Assembly (NCBI GenBank): GCA_020543525.1
Contig: JAHYIO010000039.1
Location: forward strand, 372,001-436,000
DNA length: 64,000 nt
Origin: Coriolopsis trogii
Lineage: Eukaryota; Basidiomycota; Agaricomycetes; Polyporales; Polyporaceae
Direction of reading: 5' to 3'
The position numbers were made by a program, and so were the translations under genes. The first letter of the stretch is position 1. The number at the start of each line of letters is the position of its first letter. Under the pieces are notes generated by a model. The model made no database searches. It was not told the origin of the DNA and saw only the letters and a program-made list of their open reading frames with translations. This document shows positions 35,547 through 46,825 of the stretch, one piece after another.

Positions 35547-35770
35547 TCAACGCGTCCCATCATCGGCGTACTCTTCACCTTCCAGCTCTGCATCCCATTC
35601 TCGCTCTCCTGCATCAGCGGTCTCATCATTGTCACCAAAGCTCTCGTCGTCAGAGGTGTATGCATACTGATCTAGCTCCTCATCTTCTGACAGTCTCTCC
35701 GTATCTTCAACGGCGGCGTGGCTAGTACCCGCATGTTGACGGATTCCGATACACGGCTGCGAACCGGAGC
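35547..35770 (-). pseudogene. C-terminal remnant of PD-ExK-like family (copy 4)
   Basis: The minus-strand frame ends at TGA 35549-35547 with EEYADDGTR, almost the REYADDGAR end of copy 2. Before it lie HAGTSHAAVED and QYAYTSDDE, matching HASSSHTAVRG and QYVHTSDGE. Upstream of ~35770 the sequence changes abruptly to copper-fist promoter sequence, so a rearrangement removed the nuclease-like core. YGWP copy g follows at the usual spacing. Confidence 0.75.
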
Positions 35771-35879
35771 TCCGAACTTGCATCTGCTTGTGATCGGTGG
35801 CGTCATAGGCCTGATATGTAAATACTGAGATCAGCATCGACTCGCCTTTCCATTCTTTGTTCCTCCTTGCTCATGTTAA

Positions 35880-35938
35880 CCAATAACGTGCGCTTTGCGT
35901 CGCGGACGTACGACTCGCGTCTGGGGCGTTTTCACCAC
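35880..35938 (+). promoter_or_regulatory. Conserved copper-fist promoter block (copy 2)
   Basis: CCAATAACG, then GCGCTTTGCGTCGCGGACG, TACGACTCGCGTC and GGGGCGTTTTCACCAC. The same ~60 bp is kept before copper-fist copies 1 and 3. In copies 1 and 2 it ends ~30 bp before the ATG, so it is likely core promoter or 5' UTR. Confidence 0.5.
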
Positions 35939-35970
35939 TATTCCACCTCATTACTCCACTCAAGCCCACC

Positions 35971-37891
35971 ATGGTAGATGTTGACACTGCCTTGTCGGAG
36001 GCTGGTGGCATCGAACCTACCTCTGGTGTATCCTAGGTCCTTGTCGGAGAGAGTATGCGCCGCGCTCCATCTCTTACACATTTCTGCTGACACACATGAC
36101 AGCGAAACTTGCATGAAGAGCCATCGCTTCTCGTCCGGCCAACACACCGACCGCCCGCTATTTGAGATTAAGAGAAAGGGTCGTCCAGTCACCCAATGCG
36201 AACACTGCAGGGAACTGAGAAAGGCGCGTCAAATACACGTCAAATGCGCGTGCGAGAGTAGGAACAACGGCTATCTCCAGGAGAGGTGTGTTCGCTCATT
36301 CGCATAGTCCATCTCGGTGTAGTCTGACTTTCAAGGCCGCTCTGGTCCATTGCCCCTTAGGAGGATCAAGGTTACCCGCTCGCGCCGCGTTCCCCAGTGG
36401 GTTGCCCGAAGACCTGCTGGGAGCGTCGGTCGCGTCCCATCCGGAAGGTTCCGAGTCCGACGAAAGCAGTAAGGAGTCATTGTTCCTCATACTAGGACCG
36501 TATTCTTATGGCACGCTCGTAGACCGTGGATGTTCATGCAAGGAGGGTACCACGTGCACTTGTTGGACTCCCCGGGAGAGAGCTAAAACTTCCGCGAGAT
36601 GTTCTGAACGCCGCGGCTTTGGTGCCTCATCTTCCTCTCGGCCTTCAGGAGACCAGCTCTCTGAGCCTGCTGCTTTGGCTATCCATGCTCACGCTAGTCG
36701 CCAGCGTCCAATACTGCCCAAACCCTCCGCAGATGCATCATCTGCTCGTATACCACACAGTCCTGCCATCTACCAAGGCGGGCAGAGCCCCGTCCACGGA
36801 CAGACGTCTGTTGACTCTTGCCGTCGTAGTTCTGAGCAGTTGCGCGCCGCTCACTCGGAGATGACTGACACGTCCCCTGTCGCATACCAAAGCTCGCTCA
36901 ACTATTCTCAGGTCCCAAGTCCTTCCTACGACAGCTGGCCAACGCCTACGGACAGTTCTTTCGCGTTGTCTCCTGTCTCTCCTTCTACATGCGGCTGCGG
37001 CTGGTCGTGCTCGTGCCCTGATTGCTTCGAGCATCAAGGGCGACGCACAGATTCATCCGCTCCCTGCACCAACCCGAATGAGTGCGGCGCTTGCCTGGAG
37101 TGCAACATCAACTCTCTTGCGACACTTGGAATCGATGCTGATATTCGACCCTACACAGATGCAAGAGATCGATGAATGCCTTCAAAAATCCTCTTCTCTC
37201 CACAATATACCGCCCTCATCGTCCTACGACCCCAATTTGGTATGCCCGTCATTCCGTCCATGACGTCGCCCTACGGGACCTGGCAGAACATCCCCAGCAG
37301 TCCAATGCCTCCACATTTCTCTCCACCCATTCCCGAGGAGTGCTGCAGCGGACGCTGCAAGTGTCCGAGAGGCTTGTGCGCTTGCCCAACGGACTGCTCT
37401 CGTTGCTGCGAGGGTTGCCAGTGGATAGATCGCGTCCACGACACTCCATCTGAACGCTCCATCATGTTCGCGACGTCGGGCGAGAGAGCACCTTGTTGCG
37501 GCGGGCGGACACCATCGACGAGCACCTCTCCTGGCTTGCCTGGGTTCCGGACGAGCGCTGACCCTAGTTCCACAAGTCCTTCCCCAATTCGTCGCGGAAC
37601 GCGGGTGGATCCTGGGAGGCTGCCGCGTTTCATGCCCCAAGGATGCCCATGAGTCCCGCGCCGTCGTCTTCTCGTAGACATTCGTCCAGTGTCGCGTCTC
37701 CTACCAGCATTGGGCGGCTTGAGGCTTTGTCGCCGCCGCCGAGCTCGATCGATGCCACAGTTAGGGCCCCCTACTCCTCGATAGGCTATCCTGGAACGGA
37801 CCTCCCTCAGACGCCTCCTCACTCACGCCGTCGTGGTTCAGAGACTCACGACTATCGGACGAACAGTTCGCAGTCCACGTGTCCCTTTTAG
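35971..37891 (+). pseudogene. Broken copper-fist transcription factor gene (copy 2)
   Basis: Same plan as the intact gene at 61652-63594: ATG at 35971, first intron ending TCCTAG (36036), exon 3 from 36103. Exon 2 has lost a net 13 bp, deleting the codons around the first zinc-ligand Cys (TKYAC), and GHRSS has become SHRFS. The rest of the DNA-binding part remains (HTDRPLFEIKRKGRPVTQC). Downstream frames shift at ~37140, ~37240 and ~37620. The Cys-rich copper-sensing cluster (RCKCPRGLCAC) is still readable. Stops near 36305 fall inside a 75-bp stretch with splice-like ends, probably a third intron. It is convergent with YGWP copy h. Confidence 0.85.
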
Positions 37892-38210
37892 ATGCTTCCA
37901 TGAGTCTCGTCGATGAAGTCGTTCTGTGAGGCTCGTCGCGCCCGCTCAGTCGAACCCTCGACTGAGTCGGACTGTCTGTGCCATGTCATTTGTAGGAGTA
38001 TCGGAGAGCAGCCCTCCTGGGGATGCTCGACGTTTTTACGTGACACGAGAGGATACCTTCCGGCGACTCAGAGCCCCACACATATGTCTCGAGCGGGCTC
38101 AACGTCGGAATTCACAGAATGCATTGAGAGATATCGTACAAAGACGCGAACCGAGATAGCAGAACATTTTGCTAGGAGTCATTCAGCCGCGACGTTGTGC
38201 AGATGGACCA

Positions 38211-39046
38211 TCACCTTCCGGATGTGTAACGGCTCTGTCAAGCTCCAAAATGTCAGATTCTGGATCAATAGGTGATGGAGTGAGATAATTGGACTCACGA
38301 CATCGTTATCAAACGTGTACCACCACTGGAGCCGTGATCCCTTGCCACGCACGCCCTCTTTCATCGCCCGATCCAGGGTCTCCACAGCTGTGTCGAGCAG
38401 CTTGAGTTTATCGGCCACATACCACCGACTGTCCATGTCGTAGTTCGACCACATGTAAATGATGCCATCCCAATCGAGCGAGTAGGGTCTACCCATTTCC
38501 AGCCTCAGGCTGGTGACTTTTTCGAGCTCGCCAAGTGTCATGAACGCAGCGGCGAAGTAAAGGCTACTCCTGAGTCGCGAGTTGCTGTAGTGCTCCTCCG
38601 TAAGGTCTTCAAACTTGAACTCCTGTTTGCCCCCGAACAACTTCCGTGCACCCTTCGCGACGGGAAAGCTAAGGTGGTGGCGCCGCGCGTACTCAAGCAT
38701 GTATTCATACGTGAAAGGCCAACCGTACAGACGTAGCTCGGGTTGCGTGCTGCTGCTCGCGAGCTGCGCCGGATCGAGCTCGTCTTCGGGGGCTCGAGCT
38801 TTCATCTCGCTCTCCATCCGCTACATGAAGTTGCTGTGAGCAGAGGGGGTACATCGGAGTTGCAATCAAGCGCACCTTGCGTTCAGCCAATGCAATCATC
38901 TCTGCCTTCTCTGCTGCCACTGATTGTATGCATTGGAACTTCGAGTTGGTCTGTTGCACCTTGGAAGCGCGAGGAGCGTCCCCCTGGTTATCGAGTCTCT
39001 TGCGCTTCGCTGCGGAGCGGGTGTTATATGTATGTGATGTAGACAT
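38211..39046 (-). CDS. YGWP family copy h (subfamily A), intact
   Basis: Minus strand; exons 39046-38876, 38820-38299 and 38234-38211 (introns 55 and 64 bp); 238 residues. YNTRSAAKRKRLDNQ; core EDELDPAQLASS, LRLYGWPFTYEY, RRHHLSF, LFGGKQEFKFEDL, DWDGIIYMWSNYD, QWWYTFDND. The final exon codes Ser-Arg-Tyr-Thr-Ser-Gly-Arg-stop. It lies tail to tail with broken copper-fist copy 2, 319 bp apart. Function unknown. Confidence 0.78.
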
Positions 39047-39349
39047 AATTGTAGTGTTGATGTGGAGTGTGTATAGGGAGAGTACACTGGCTCGGTGAGA
39101 ATCAGTGGTGGCCTGAGACAAGTTCAAGTTCAACCGTGGATTGACGCTATAGGTGAAGCTCTGGTTACGAACACCACAAGCGCCGGAGCTCCATGAGCAC
39201 GACTAGTACAACTATAGGATGGGCGACAAGTCGGGCTCCAAGATGCATCACAAAAATGAACCGATAGAAAATGAAGTCGGATAATTTCCGCTGTGCGTTT
39301 CTGTTCCAGCTGAGGCCGGACGTGCTGGCTGGGCGGCAGCCTGCGAGAT

Positions 39350-40440
39350 CGGACTATGCAAACTACCACGCACCTATACCATCCATGCCATGTCTTCCGT
39401 CTATCCTGACGCACACAACACGACCTCGATGACGATAGGTTGAGACAGTGGATCCCAAATGTAATACAAAGAGGCGCAGAATAAGGATACATGATATATA
39501 AGATAAAGGCAACACGAAGACCCAACAAGGCGCGGCAATAGGTTATCGACGCCGTGATGTGTATCGGCTCTATTCAAGCATAGAATGTCAGATGGCCCGT
39601 AATGTAAGGCATGCGATAGAGACTCACGACATCATTATCGAATGTGTACCACCATTGCAATTTCGATCGATCGACGCCCTCATTCATCGCCCTATCAATG
39701 AGTTCCACCCCTTTGTCAAGGTACCCCAGTGTGTGGGCCACACGCCATCGCTGCTCCATGTCGTAGTTCGACCAGATGTAAACGATGCCGTCCCAATCGA
39801 GGGAGTAAGGCCGACCAATGTTCAACCGCAGACCCGTCTCTTTCTGGAGCATGCGCATCATCATGAACGCAGCGCCATAGTATACACTACTCATGAACCG
39901 CTGATTGCTGTAGTGCTCCTCCGTGAGTTCTGCAAAGTCGGCCACCTTCTTGCCTCCGAACATCTCCTGTGAACCTTCTGCGACGTTGAAGTGGATGTGA
40001 TGGCGTTGTGCGTAGTCGAGCATGTATTCATCCTTGAAGGGCCAGCCATAGAGACGTAGCTCGGGCTGTGTGCCGCTGCTGGCGAGCTCCGTCGGGAAGA
40101 TCTCATCTTGGGGGGCGCGAGCCTTCATGAGAATCGCCAGCCTCTACAGGTCGTCGTAAGCAAAAGGAGACCAATATCGCAGTCCTGAGATACGCACCTT
40201 TCGCTCAGCTCGCTCAGCCCTCTCTGCTGCCCTCGATAGTTTGTATGGCGGCTCCGGGTTGGTCTTTTGCACCTTGGGTGCGCGAGGGGCTTCCTCTTGA
40301 TTGTCGGATCTCTTTCGCTTGGCAGCGAGGCGAGTGTTGTATTTGTGGGACGTAGACATGACGATGGCGTTGTGAGGTGCGCAATGGGAAGGGAATCAGA
40401 GCGGCTCAGTGGTGTGAATCGTGGTTAGACACAAGGTTCA
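39350..40440 (-). repeat. Segmental duplication unit carrying copy i
   Basis: From CGGACTATGCAAACTACC at ~39351 to the promoter block at ~40436 the sequence is nearly identical to 49417-50512, including non-coding 3' flank, so this is a recent ~1.1 kb duplication in the same orientation. Confidence 0.8.
39543..40359 (-). CDS. YGWP family copy i (subfamily A), intact
   Basis: Minus strand; exons 40359-40198, 40143-39628 and 39569-39543 (introns 54 and 58 bp); 234 residues. YNTRLAAKRKRSDNQEE; the RAAERAERAERK end of exon 1 looks helical. Core: RLYGWPFKDEY, QRHHIHF, MFGGKKVADFAEL, DWDGIVYIWSNYD, QWWYTFDND. The last exon codes Ser-Arg-Tyr-Thr-Ser-Arg-Arg-Arg-stop. Differs from copy n at only a few residues. 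Promoter block 2 is at ~40417-40436. Function unknown. Confidence 0.78.
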
Positions 40441-40904
40441 CTTCAACATCCAACTAACGCGCGCGGCCCTTCGTGGAACTCTTCAGGCGCCCAAGATCCC
40501 CATCGTTCGCCCCCAACTTCGTCCTCGCGACGTTGACTGACGTGTGGATTCGGACGGCGAGCGTTTGACTCGTACTCGTACTATCCTGCCTCAATACTCC
40601 TCATACATACCACCTCTTGATTTCATCCCACGACACCTGGCAATACACCAACTGACAAGTGCCACGCAACTCTGGCAGCATACCCCGCTCGCGCGCAGGG
40701 CCTAGGCATCTCATACCTACCATGTCCGACAGCCTATCCGCCCCGAGTACGCATGCGATGGGAGGAGATGTAGCAAGTTCTTAGTAGGCGAGCAAGCGGA
40801 TAAGCATCTCGGGCGCCTGCGGAGTGTGAAACGGGGTGAATTCGACGCCCCTGAGATGGTTCAACTCCCGAGTCGAGCTTGCAATTGTTAAAGCACGATC
40901 CAAC

Positions 40905-41640
40905 ATGTCCTCGACGCATCCCTGCCCCGCTCGCTCCTCAGCCAAGCGCAAGAGACTGGTTAACCATAGTGACATACCAACTCCCCACAAGGTCCGGAAA
41001 ACGTTCAACAAGCGGGAGTGCCCACCTACTTTGACCAACTTCCTGTCCAGAAACGGAAGACATCGGTCAAGACTTTACTAGATCCCGTGGATAGCATCTT
41101 TCCAGAGGATATGGGCGGCGACGGCGCCAAACCGCCCTTGCGATATTATGGGTGTCCGTTCAAGTACGAACACGTCCTCGAGTACGCCAAACGTCATCAC
41201 CTCCGTTTCCGCGTCATCGAGCGGTCACGCCACTTGTTCGGAGGGAAGGAAGAGATGGACTTTGCCGACCTTTCCGAGGAGCACTATCGTAATCCTAAAC
41301 TCATGAAGAGCGTCCACAAACTTGCTGCGCTTGTTGTAAGCGTCCGCCTCTCAGAGCGGGCAGGTTTCCTCGTCGATATTGGATACCCACTCTCCAAGGA
41401 TTTTGACGGCCTTATGTACGTCTGGGACAACTACAACATAGAGGATCGGTTCGACCTAGCCGTCTTCATGGGCACATGGGACGATGGCGTGAAGATATTG
41501 GAGGCTACAATGAAGGAGATTACAGGCCTACGTTCGAAGTTGCAATGGTGGCATTCATGGGAGAACTGGGTAAGCAAGCAGCTTTTGTTGTTCCTTCTTT
41601 CAACGTCTCATCATGTCTTTTACAGCATTTTAAAGGATGA
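40905..41640 (+). pseudogene. YGWP family copy j (subfamily B), exon 1 damaged
   Basis: Exon 1 begins at 40905 (ARSSAKRKRLVNH). Compared with copy k it has lost the exon 1 end, the splice donor and the 5' part of intron 1 between CCCACCTAC and TTTGACCAAC. Read through, exon 1 enters exon 2 (41051-41569) in the wrong frame. Exon 2 (YYGCPFKYEH, LFGGKEEMDFADL, DFDGLMYVWDNY, QWWHSWENW) and the micro-exon (41626-41640; His-Phe-Lys-Gly-stop) are intact. Promoter block 1 (~40804-40824) remains but block 2 is missing. Probably dead unless another start is used. Confidence 0.72.
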
Positions 41641-43198
41641 CTTCCGTTTGCTGTCTCGTCTTTTCGCTTGAGTGTCATGTATTATGTCGTGTAGCGTCGC
41701 AGATCACTATTCTCTGCGTCTTCCGTCTTTGTGCGATGGCTGTCTTTCGGATCATGTATCGGTGACGTGACCGACATCCCTTCATTTGCTTATGCTGAGT
41801 ACTCATGGGCCTCAACCTGCTGCACACGCATTTCCGATTACACTCTACTTAGTACTGCACAGCTTGGATAGTTGAGCCCGCGTTTCCTGATGTATCTGAC
41901 CTCTAGTCAAGTTGGGGTATGTCTTTACAAACGGTCAGATGCTCTCGTCCTGCGATCATTGACAGCCGCGCCGTGGAGCGAATGCCAGGGATGAATCGAT
42001 GGTCGGCGCAGACGTTCGTCGCGCTCTCGTTCAATTCGCGTTCCTGTTCCATCTTGCGCGCTATTATTTTCATATCCTCCTTCCTCTCTTCAAAACCAAC
42101 ATCATTCCCTTTCCCATGCCCAACAACTCTTCCGACGCCATCGCCGCCTCAAGTCTTACTCAGAGACCAGCCTTCTTGCTTGTACAAGCAACGCCCTGCT
42201 GACATGTACCTTGCATCCATCTGAACTTGACCTACAAGACCCTCCCTCGCAACGACATCCAATGACGCACTCGTCCTGCCTGTCCCCCTCCGCCATGTCA
42301 CCGTCCCTCTGTTGCGCTATGGAGCGTTTGACCCAGCGTCGCATCGTCTCTCCGTTATCAAGCGTGCCATGACGGCGCAATGCAATCCGACAACGTGAAG
42401 CGGGGTCTGCTTCAGCCTGTCACCGGGGCGCACGCAGGAGGACTGAGCCGAGAGTACGCAGGCGGATTGAGCTCCAGCGCACGCTCGATGCGAGGAGGCT
42501 GGCACTCGACTGACGCGAGCGGGCTCTGCAAAGGAGGATGGGAGACATGTCTACACCGTCATGCCTTCTGTGTCGGTGGTGTCGGTGTCCTTCCTGCCCA
42601 AAGGTGGAGGAGATGGGAGGGAGCCCCTACGATTCGTACGTACCATCTCTCTTTCGGTGACTTCGAGTCGATACTTGCACCCACCGCCTCTCTTCGAGTG
42701 GACCTCCGCCACTCAGTCCGACATCGACGCTATCGCTTCCATCGGGGCTTGTGCTATGGAAGAGCCAACGATTTCTCCGGGTGGGTCATGACCTGCTACA
42801 CTGGCATCTAAGGTGCTCCCTATATGTAACTCGAGTTCTACGGCGCGCATCTCCGCGGCCCCATCCCGAACTCTTCTCCCTCTCCTGAGCGATCCCTTCT
42901 GCGTGATCAGCTGCATTCAGGACGTCTCGCAGAGCTGCATACGCCCTTCGATCTCCGTGTCTACCCAGGCATCCGCCAAATCCCAGCGTAGGAATGCGAG
43001 TGTCCATCACGACGTCCTCACGATCACAAGCCCTGCAGATCCTCATCGCACCTCCTCTCGGTCCCGGTGATGGCGGACTGACATGCTAACCCATAGAGCC
43101 GCGCGAGAGTGGCAGGATGGCCCACGGACGCCTGCCCTCCCGCCCCGAGTGATAGGGACGCAGGAGGTGGAGATGTGAGTGGGCGTGCAAGCGGATAC
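41641..43198 (+). repeat. Duplicated 3' flank of copy j
   Basis: Counterpart of 31313-32850 after copy f; no gene is supported. The last ~270 bp (42925-43198) run into the promoter of copy k, as the matching block near 32.8 kb may once have done for another copy. Confidence 0.5.
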
Positions 43199-43269
43199 GC
43201 ATCTCGGGCGTCTGCGGAGATCGATTGACGAGTGGCCGTCTAACTCGAACTTGTCTCAAACCACGATTC
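43199..43269 (+). promoter_or_regulatory. Shared YGWP-family promoter blocks (copy k)
   Basis: Block 1 (CATCTCGGGCGTCTGCGGAG, ~43200-43219) and block 2 (CTTGTCTCAAACCACGATTC, 43250-43269), ~64 bp before the ATG. Confidence 0.6.
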
Positions 43270-43332
43270 AACGTACTTTAGCGACCATACTTAGTCCTTC
43301 CCATACCCACCCTATCCGCCGAGCTCACTAAC

Positions 43333-44134
43333 ATGTTTACGACGCATCCCTGTACCTCTCGCTCCTCAGCCAAGCGCAAGAGACTCCTTAACCAGAATGA
43401 CATACCGACTCCCCACAAGGCCCAGAAAACGTTGAACAAGCGGGAGTGCCCACCTACTACTGCTTCGGTCGCTCAGAGCAAGGTATGTGACCAGTTTACG
43501 CTCTCGCACCCCACTGTATGCGAACTTTGACCAACTTCCTGTCCAGAAACGGAAGACATCGGTCAAGACTCTACTAGATCCCGTGGATAGCATCCCTCCA
43601 GAGGATATCGGCGGCGACAGCGCCAAACCGCCCTTGCGATATTATGGGTGTCCGTTCAAGTACGACCAAGTACTCGAGTACGCCAAACGACATCACCTCT
43701 ACTTTAGCGTCATCGAGCAGTCACGCCACTTGTTTGGGGGCAAAGAGGAGATGGACTTTGCCGACCTTTCCGAGGAGCATTACAGTGACCCTAAGCTTAT
43801 GGAAAACGTGCGCGACATCGCTGCGCTTCTCGTATGCACGCATCTTGCAAAGTCGGCGGGCTTCCATGTCGACGTTGGCTACCCGCTCTGCAAGGAGTTC
43901 GACGGCGTCATGTACGTCTGGGACAACTACAACATAGAGGAGCGGTTCGACCTGATTGACTTCATGGGCACATGGGACGATGGCGTACATGTATTTGAGG
44001 AGGCTATGACGGAGATCAGAGGCCAACGTTCGAAGCTCCAATGGTGGCATTCATGGCAGAACTGGGTGAGCAATCAGCTTCTGTCGTGTTGTCCCGACCT
44101 CTCATCATTTCTTCGACAGCGTTTGAAAGGCTGA
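43333..44134 (+). CDS. YGWP family copy k (subfamily B), intact
   Basis: Exons 43333-43482, 43547-44065 and 44120-44134 (introns 64 and 54 bp); 227 residues. SRSSAKRKRLLNQND in exon 1; core DPVDSIPPEDIG, YYGCPFKYDQ, KRHHLYF, LFGGKEEMDFADL, EFDGVMYVWDNY, QWWHSWQNW. The last exon codes Arg-Leu-Lys-Gly-stop. Exon 1 shows what copy j has lost. Function unknown. Confidence 0.77.
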
Positions 44135-45099
44135 TTTCCATTCGCCGTGTCGTCTTTCTGTTCCATAATCTCATGAACTATATCGTTTAGCGTGGTTTTC
44201 GCATCTTCTATCTCCGTGCAATGGCTGTCGTTCCGACTGTGCATCGGTGGTGTCCGATCCCTTCTTCGTTAATGCTGAGTACTCGTGGGCCTCAACTCGC
44301 TGCTTACAGGCCTTTCTGACTATCCGTCAGGTGTACAGATTCACGCAATGAGCGTGCGCATCAATGGCGTCCGGTCGAGTTGAGTTGCGTCCTATCTCGT
44401 TCATTCACTGGAATGGAATATTTTACAGCCGCGGCTTGGCTTCAACCGCGATTCCAAACATGACAGCGAAGACGGATTCTACGGCGTCGCGCAGTGCACG
44501 CTGTCGGCTGCTACATCTGTCGGCCCACTCATATCGATCCCGACCTCTGACTCCATCTCGACATCTCACGCGGTCGTGCGTGCTTTGTTCCTGAGGCCGC
44601 GCGATACGACGAATGGGAATGTCGTTGTCGTTGCCGAGCGCGACCGTGCGCGGCACTTCGTCGAGCTCATGCAGTGGTTTCCGTCGAATCTCACAAACCT
44701 GTCATCAACGGTACCGCGTACCAGTGTTTCCTGCAGAGTCAAGGCGCCGAGGATACTGTCGTCGATGCTATCAGCGCGCCTCCAACAACGTATGGCGGGG
44801 TCTATTTGAGCCTGTCACCGATGTGCGCACGCAGGCGGATTATCTCGCTCAGCTCCAGTGTATGGAGTCGGTGCGAGAAGTCTAGGGCCCACGCCTTGCC
44901 TCATACCCCCTCGTGCGAGGAGGGGCCGCCAACTTCCGTTTGCGCCATACATGGAAGCCTGCGAGTGCCCAGTAACAAAACAGGCGAGACGAGGGTGGCT
45001 ACGTCCCATGCAAAAGCTATCAGATATTGTGGATAGCACCCATCAGACGCAGTGTCCGTCACCTCCCGCCCGTAGCTTGATTTCCTTCCCTTGCTCACG
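44135..45099 (+). repeat. Duplicated 3' flank of copy k with decayed gene pieces
   Basis: Shares GTACAGATTCACGCAATGAG-like, CGGCTTGGCTTCAACCGCGA and CTCATATCGATC-type stretches with the e and g flanks. 44576-44885 encodes RALFLRPRDT, HFVELMQWFPSNLTN and TDVRTQADYLAQLQ-type remnants, the best-preserved piece of the unknown flank gene. It has no start, and the pieces are in different frames. Confidence 0.45.
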
Positions 45100-45795
45100 A
45101 TGAAGTACGGCGAGGGACACCGACGACCGACGCCCCGAGCTTTGCATCTGTTTGTGCTCGGTGGCGTCATGGGCCTGAGACCGGCATCGACTGGCCTTTC
45201 CAATCCTGTTTCCCCCTCCTACTCTCTCGCCCATGGTGGCCGCAACCCTAGACACGATAAGCTACATCGCGCTCTCCGTCTACCAATAACGCGCGCTTTG
45301 CGTCGCGGACGTACGACTCGCGTCCGGGGCGTTTTCACCACTCGACACTCCATCTGCACGCTTCATCATGTTCGCGACGTCGGGCGAGAGAGCACCTTGT
45401 TGCTGCGGGCGGACACCGTCGACGAGCACCTCTCATGGCTCACCTGGGTTCCGGATGAACGCCGACCCGAGTTCCACAAGTCCTTCCCCAATTCGTCGCG
45501 GAACGCGGGTGGATCCTGGGAGGGTGCCGCGTTGAATGCCCCAAGGATGCCCATGAGTCCCGCGCCGTCGTCTTCTCGTAGAAATTCGTCCAGTGTCGCG
45601 TCTCCTACAGGCATTGGGCGGCTTGAGGCTTTGTCGCCGCCGCCGAGCTCGATCCATGCCACAGTTAGGGCCCCCTACTCCTCGATAGGCTATCCTGGAA
45701 CGGACCTCCCTCAGACGCCTCCTCACTCACGCCGTCGTGGTTCAGAGACTCACGACTATCGGACGAACAGTTCGCAGTCCACGCGTCCCTTTTAG
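45100..45795 (+). pseudogene. Headless copper-fist copy 3 (promoter fused to C-terminal part)
   Basis: 45100-45342 matches the copper-fist upstream region, including the 60-bp block at 45282-45342. Directly after CGTTTTCACCACT the sequence jumps to CGACACTCCATCTG, which corresponds to ~37437 in copy 2. The DNA-binding domain and ~1.5 kb are therefore deleted. The C-terminal part then runs in broken frames to the TAG at 45793-45795. YGWP copy l follows convergently, as with copies 1 and 2. Confidence 0.8.
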
Positions 45796-45998
45796 ATGCT
45801 TCCATGAGTCTCGTCGATGAAGTCGTTCTGTGAGGCTCTTCGCGCCCGCTTAGTCGAACCCCCCACACATACGTCACGAGCGGCCTCAACGTCGGGATTC
45901 ACTGAATGCATTGAGAAATATCGGACGAAGACACGAACTGAAACAGCAGAACATGTTGCTAGGAGTCAATTCAGCCGCGACGTTGTGAGGATGTACCA

Positions 45999-46825
45999 TC
46001 ACCTTCCGGATGTGTAACGGCTCTGCAATGCTCCAGAATGTCAAATTCTGCATCAATAGGTGATGGATTGAGAGAATTGGACTCACGACATCGTTGTCAA
46101 AGGTGTACCATCATTGCAGTTTCGATCCCTGACCATGCGCGCCCTCATTCATCGCCCGACCAAGAATCTCTACACCTTCGTCGAGTCCGAGTTTCTCGGC
46201 CACATACCACCGGTTTTCCGTGTCGTAGTTCGACCACATGTAAACGATGCCGTCCCAATCGAGCGAGTAGGGTCTACCCATTTCCAGCTGTAGGCCGGTG
46301 ACTTCCTCAAGCTTCCCAATTGTCATGAACGCAGCGGCGAAGTAAAGGCTACTCCTGAGTCGCGATTTGCTGTAGTGCTCCTCCGTAAGGTCTTCGAACT
46401 TGAACTCCTTGCCCCCGAACAATTTCCGTGCACCCTTCACGACGGGAAAGCTGAGGTGGTGGCGCCGCGCGTACTCAAGCATGTATTCATACGTGAAAGG
46501 CCAACATAGAGACGCAGCTCCGGCTGCGTGCTCATGGTCGCGAGCTGCCAGTGCGCCGGATCGAGCTCGTCTTCGGGGGCTCGAGCCTTCATGAGGCTCT
46601 CCATCCGCTACATGTTGCTGAGAGCCGAGGGTGTACGTCGAAGTAGCAAGCATGCGCACCTGTTGTTCAGCCTTTTCGAACATTTCTGCTCTCTCTGCTG
46701 CCGCTGATCGTCTGCATTGGGGCTTCGAGTTGGTCTTTTGCACCTTGGGAGCGCCGCGAGGAGCATCCCGCTGGTTATCGAGTCTCTTCCGAGGAGCGGG
46801 TGTTATACGTATGTGTTCTAGATAT
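45999..46825 (-). pseudogene. YGWP family copy l (subfamily A), broken
   Basis: Minus strand. The start codon is changed to ATA and followed by TAG. A deletion removes the AAKRK codons (YNTRSSEETR). Exon 2 is frameshifted before the YGWP site, and KLQWW has become KLQ-stop (TGG to TGA). The micro-exon SRYTSGR-stop (45999-46022) is conserved. Closest to copy h. Confidence 0.8.

Noticed and set aside
36288..37175. Functional second copper-fist gene
   Set aside because: The DNA-binding start has lost the first Cys through a 13-bp net deletion, and the frame shifts at least three times later.
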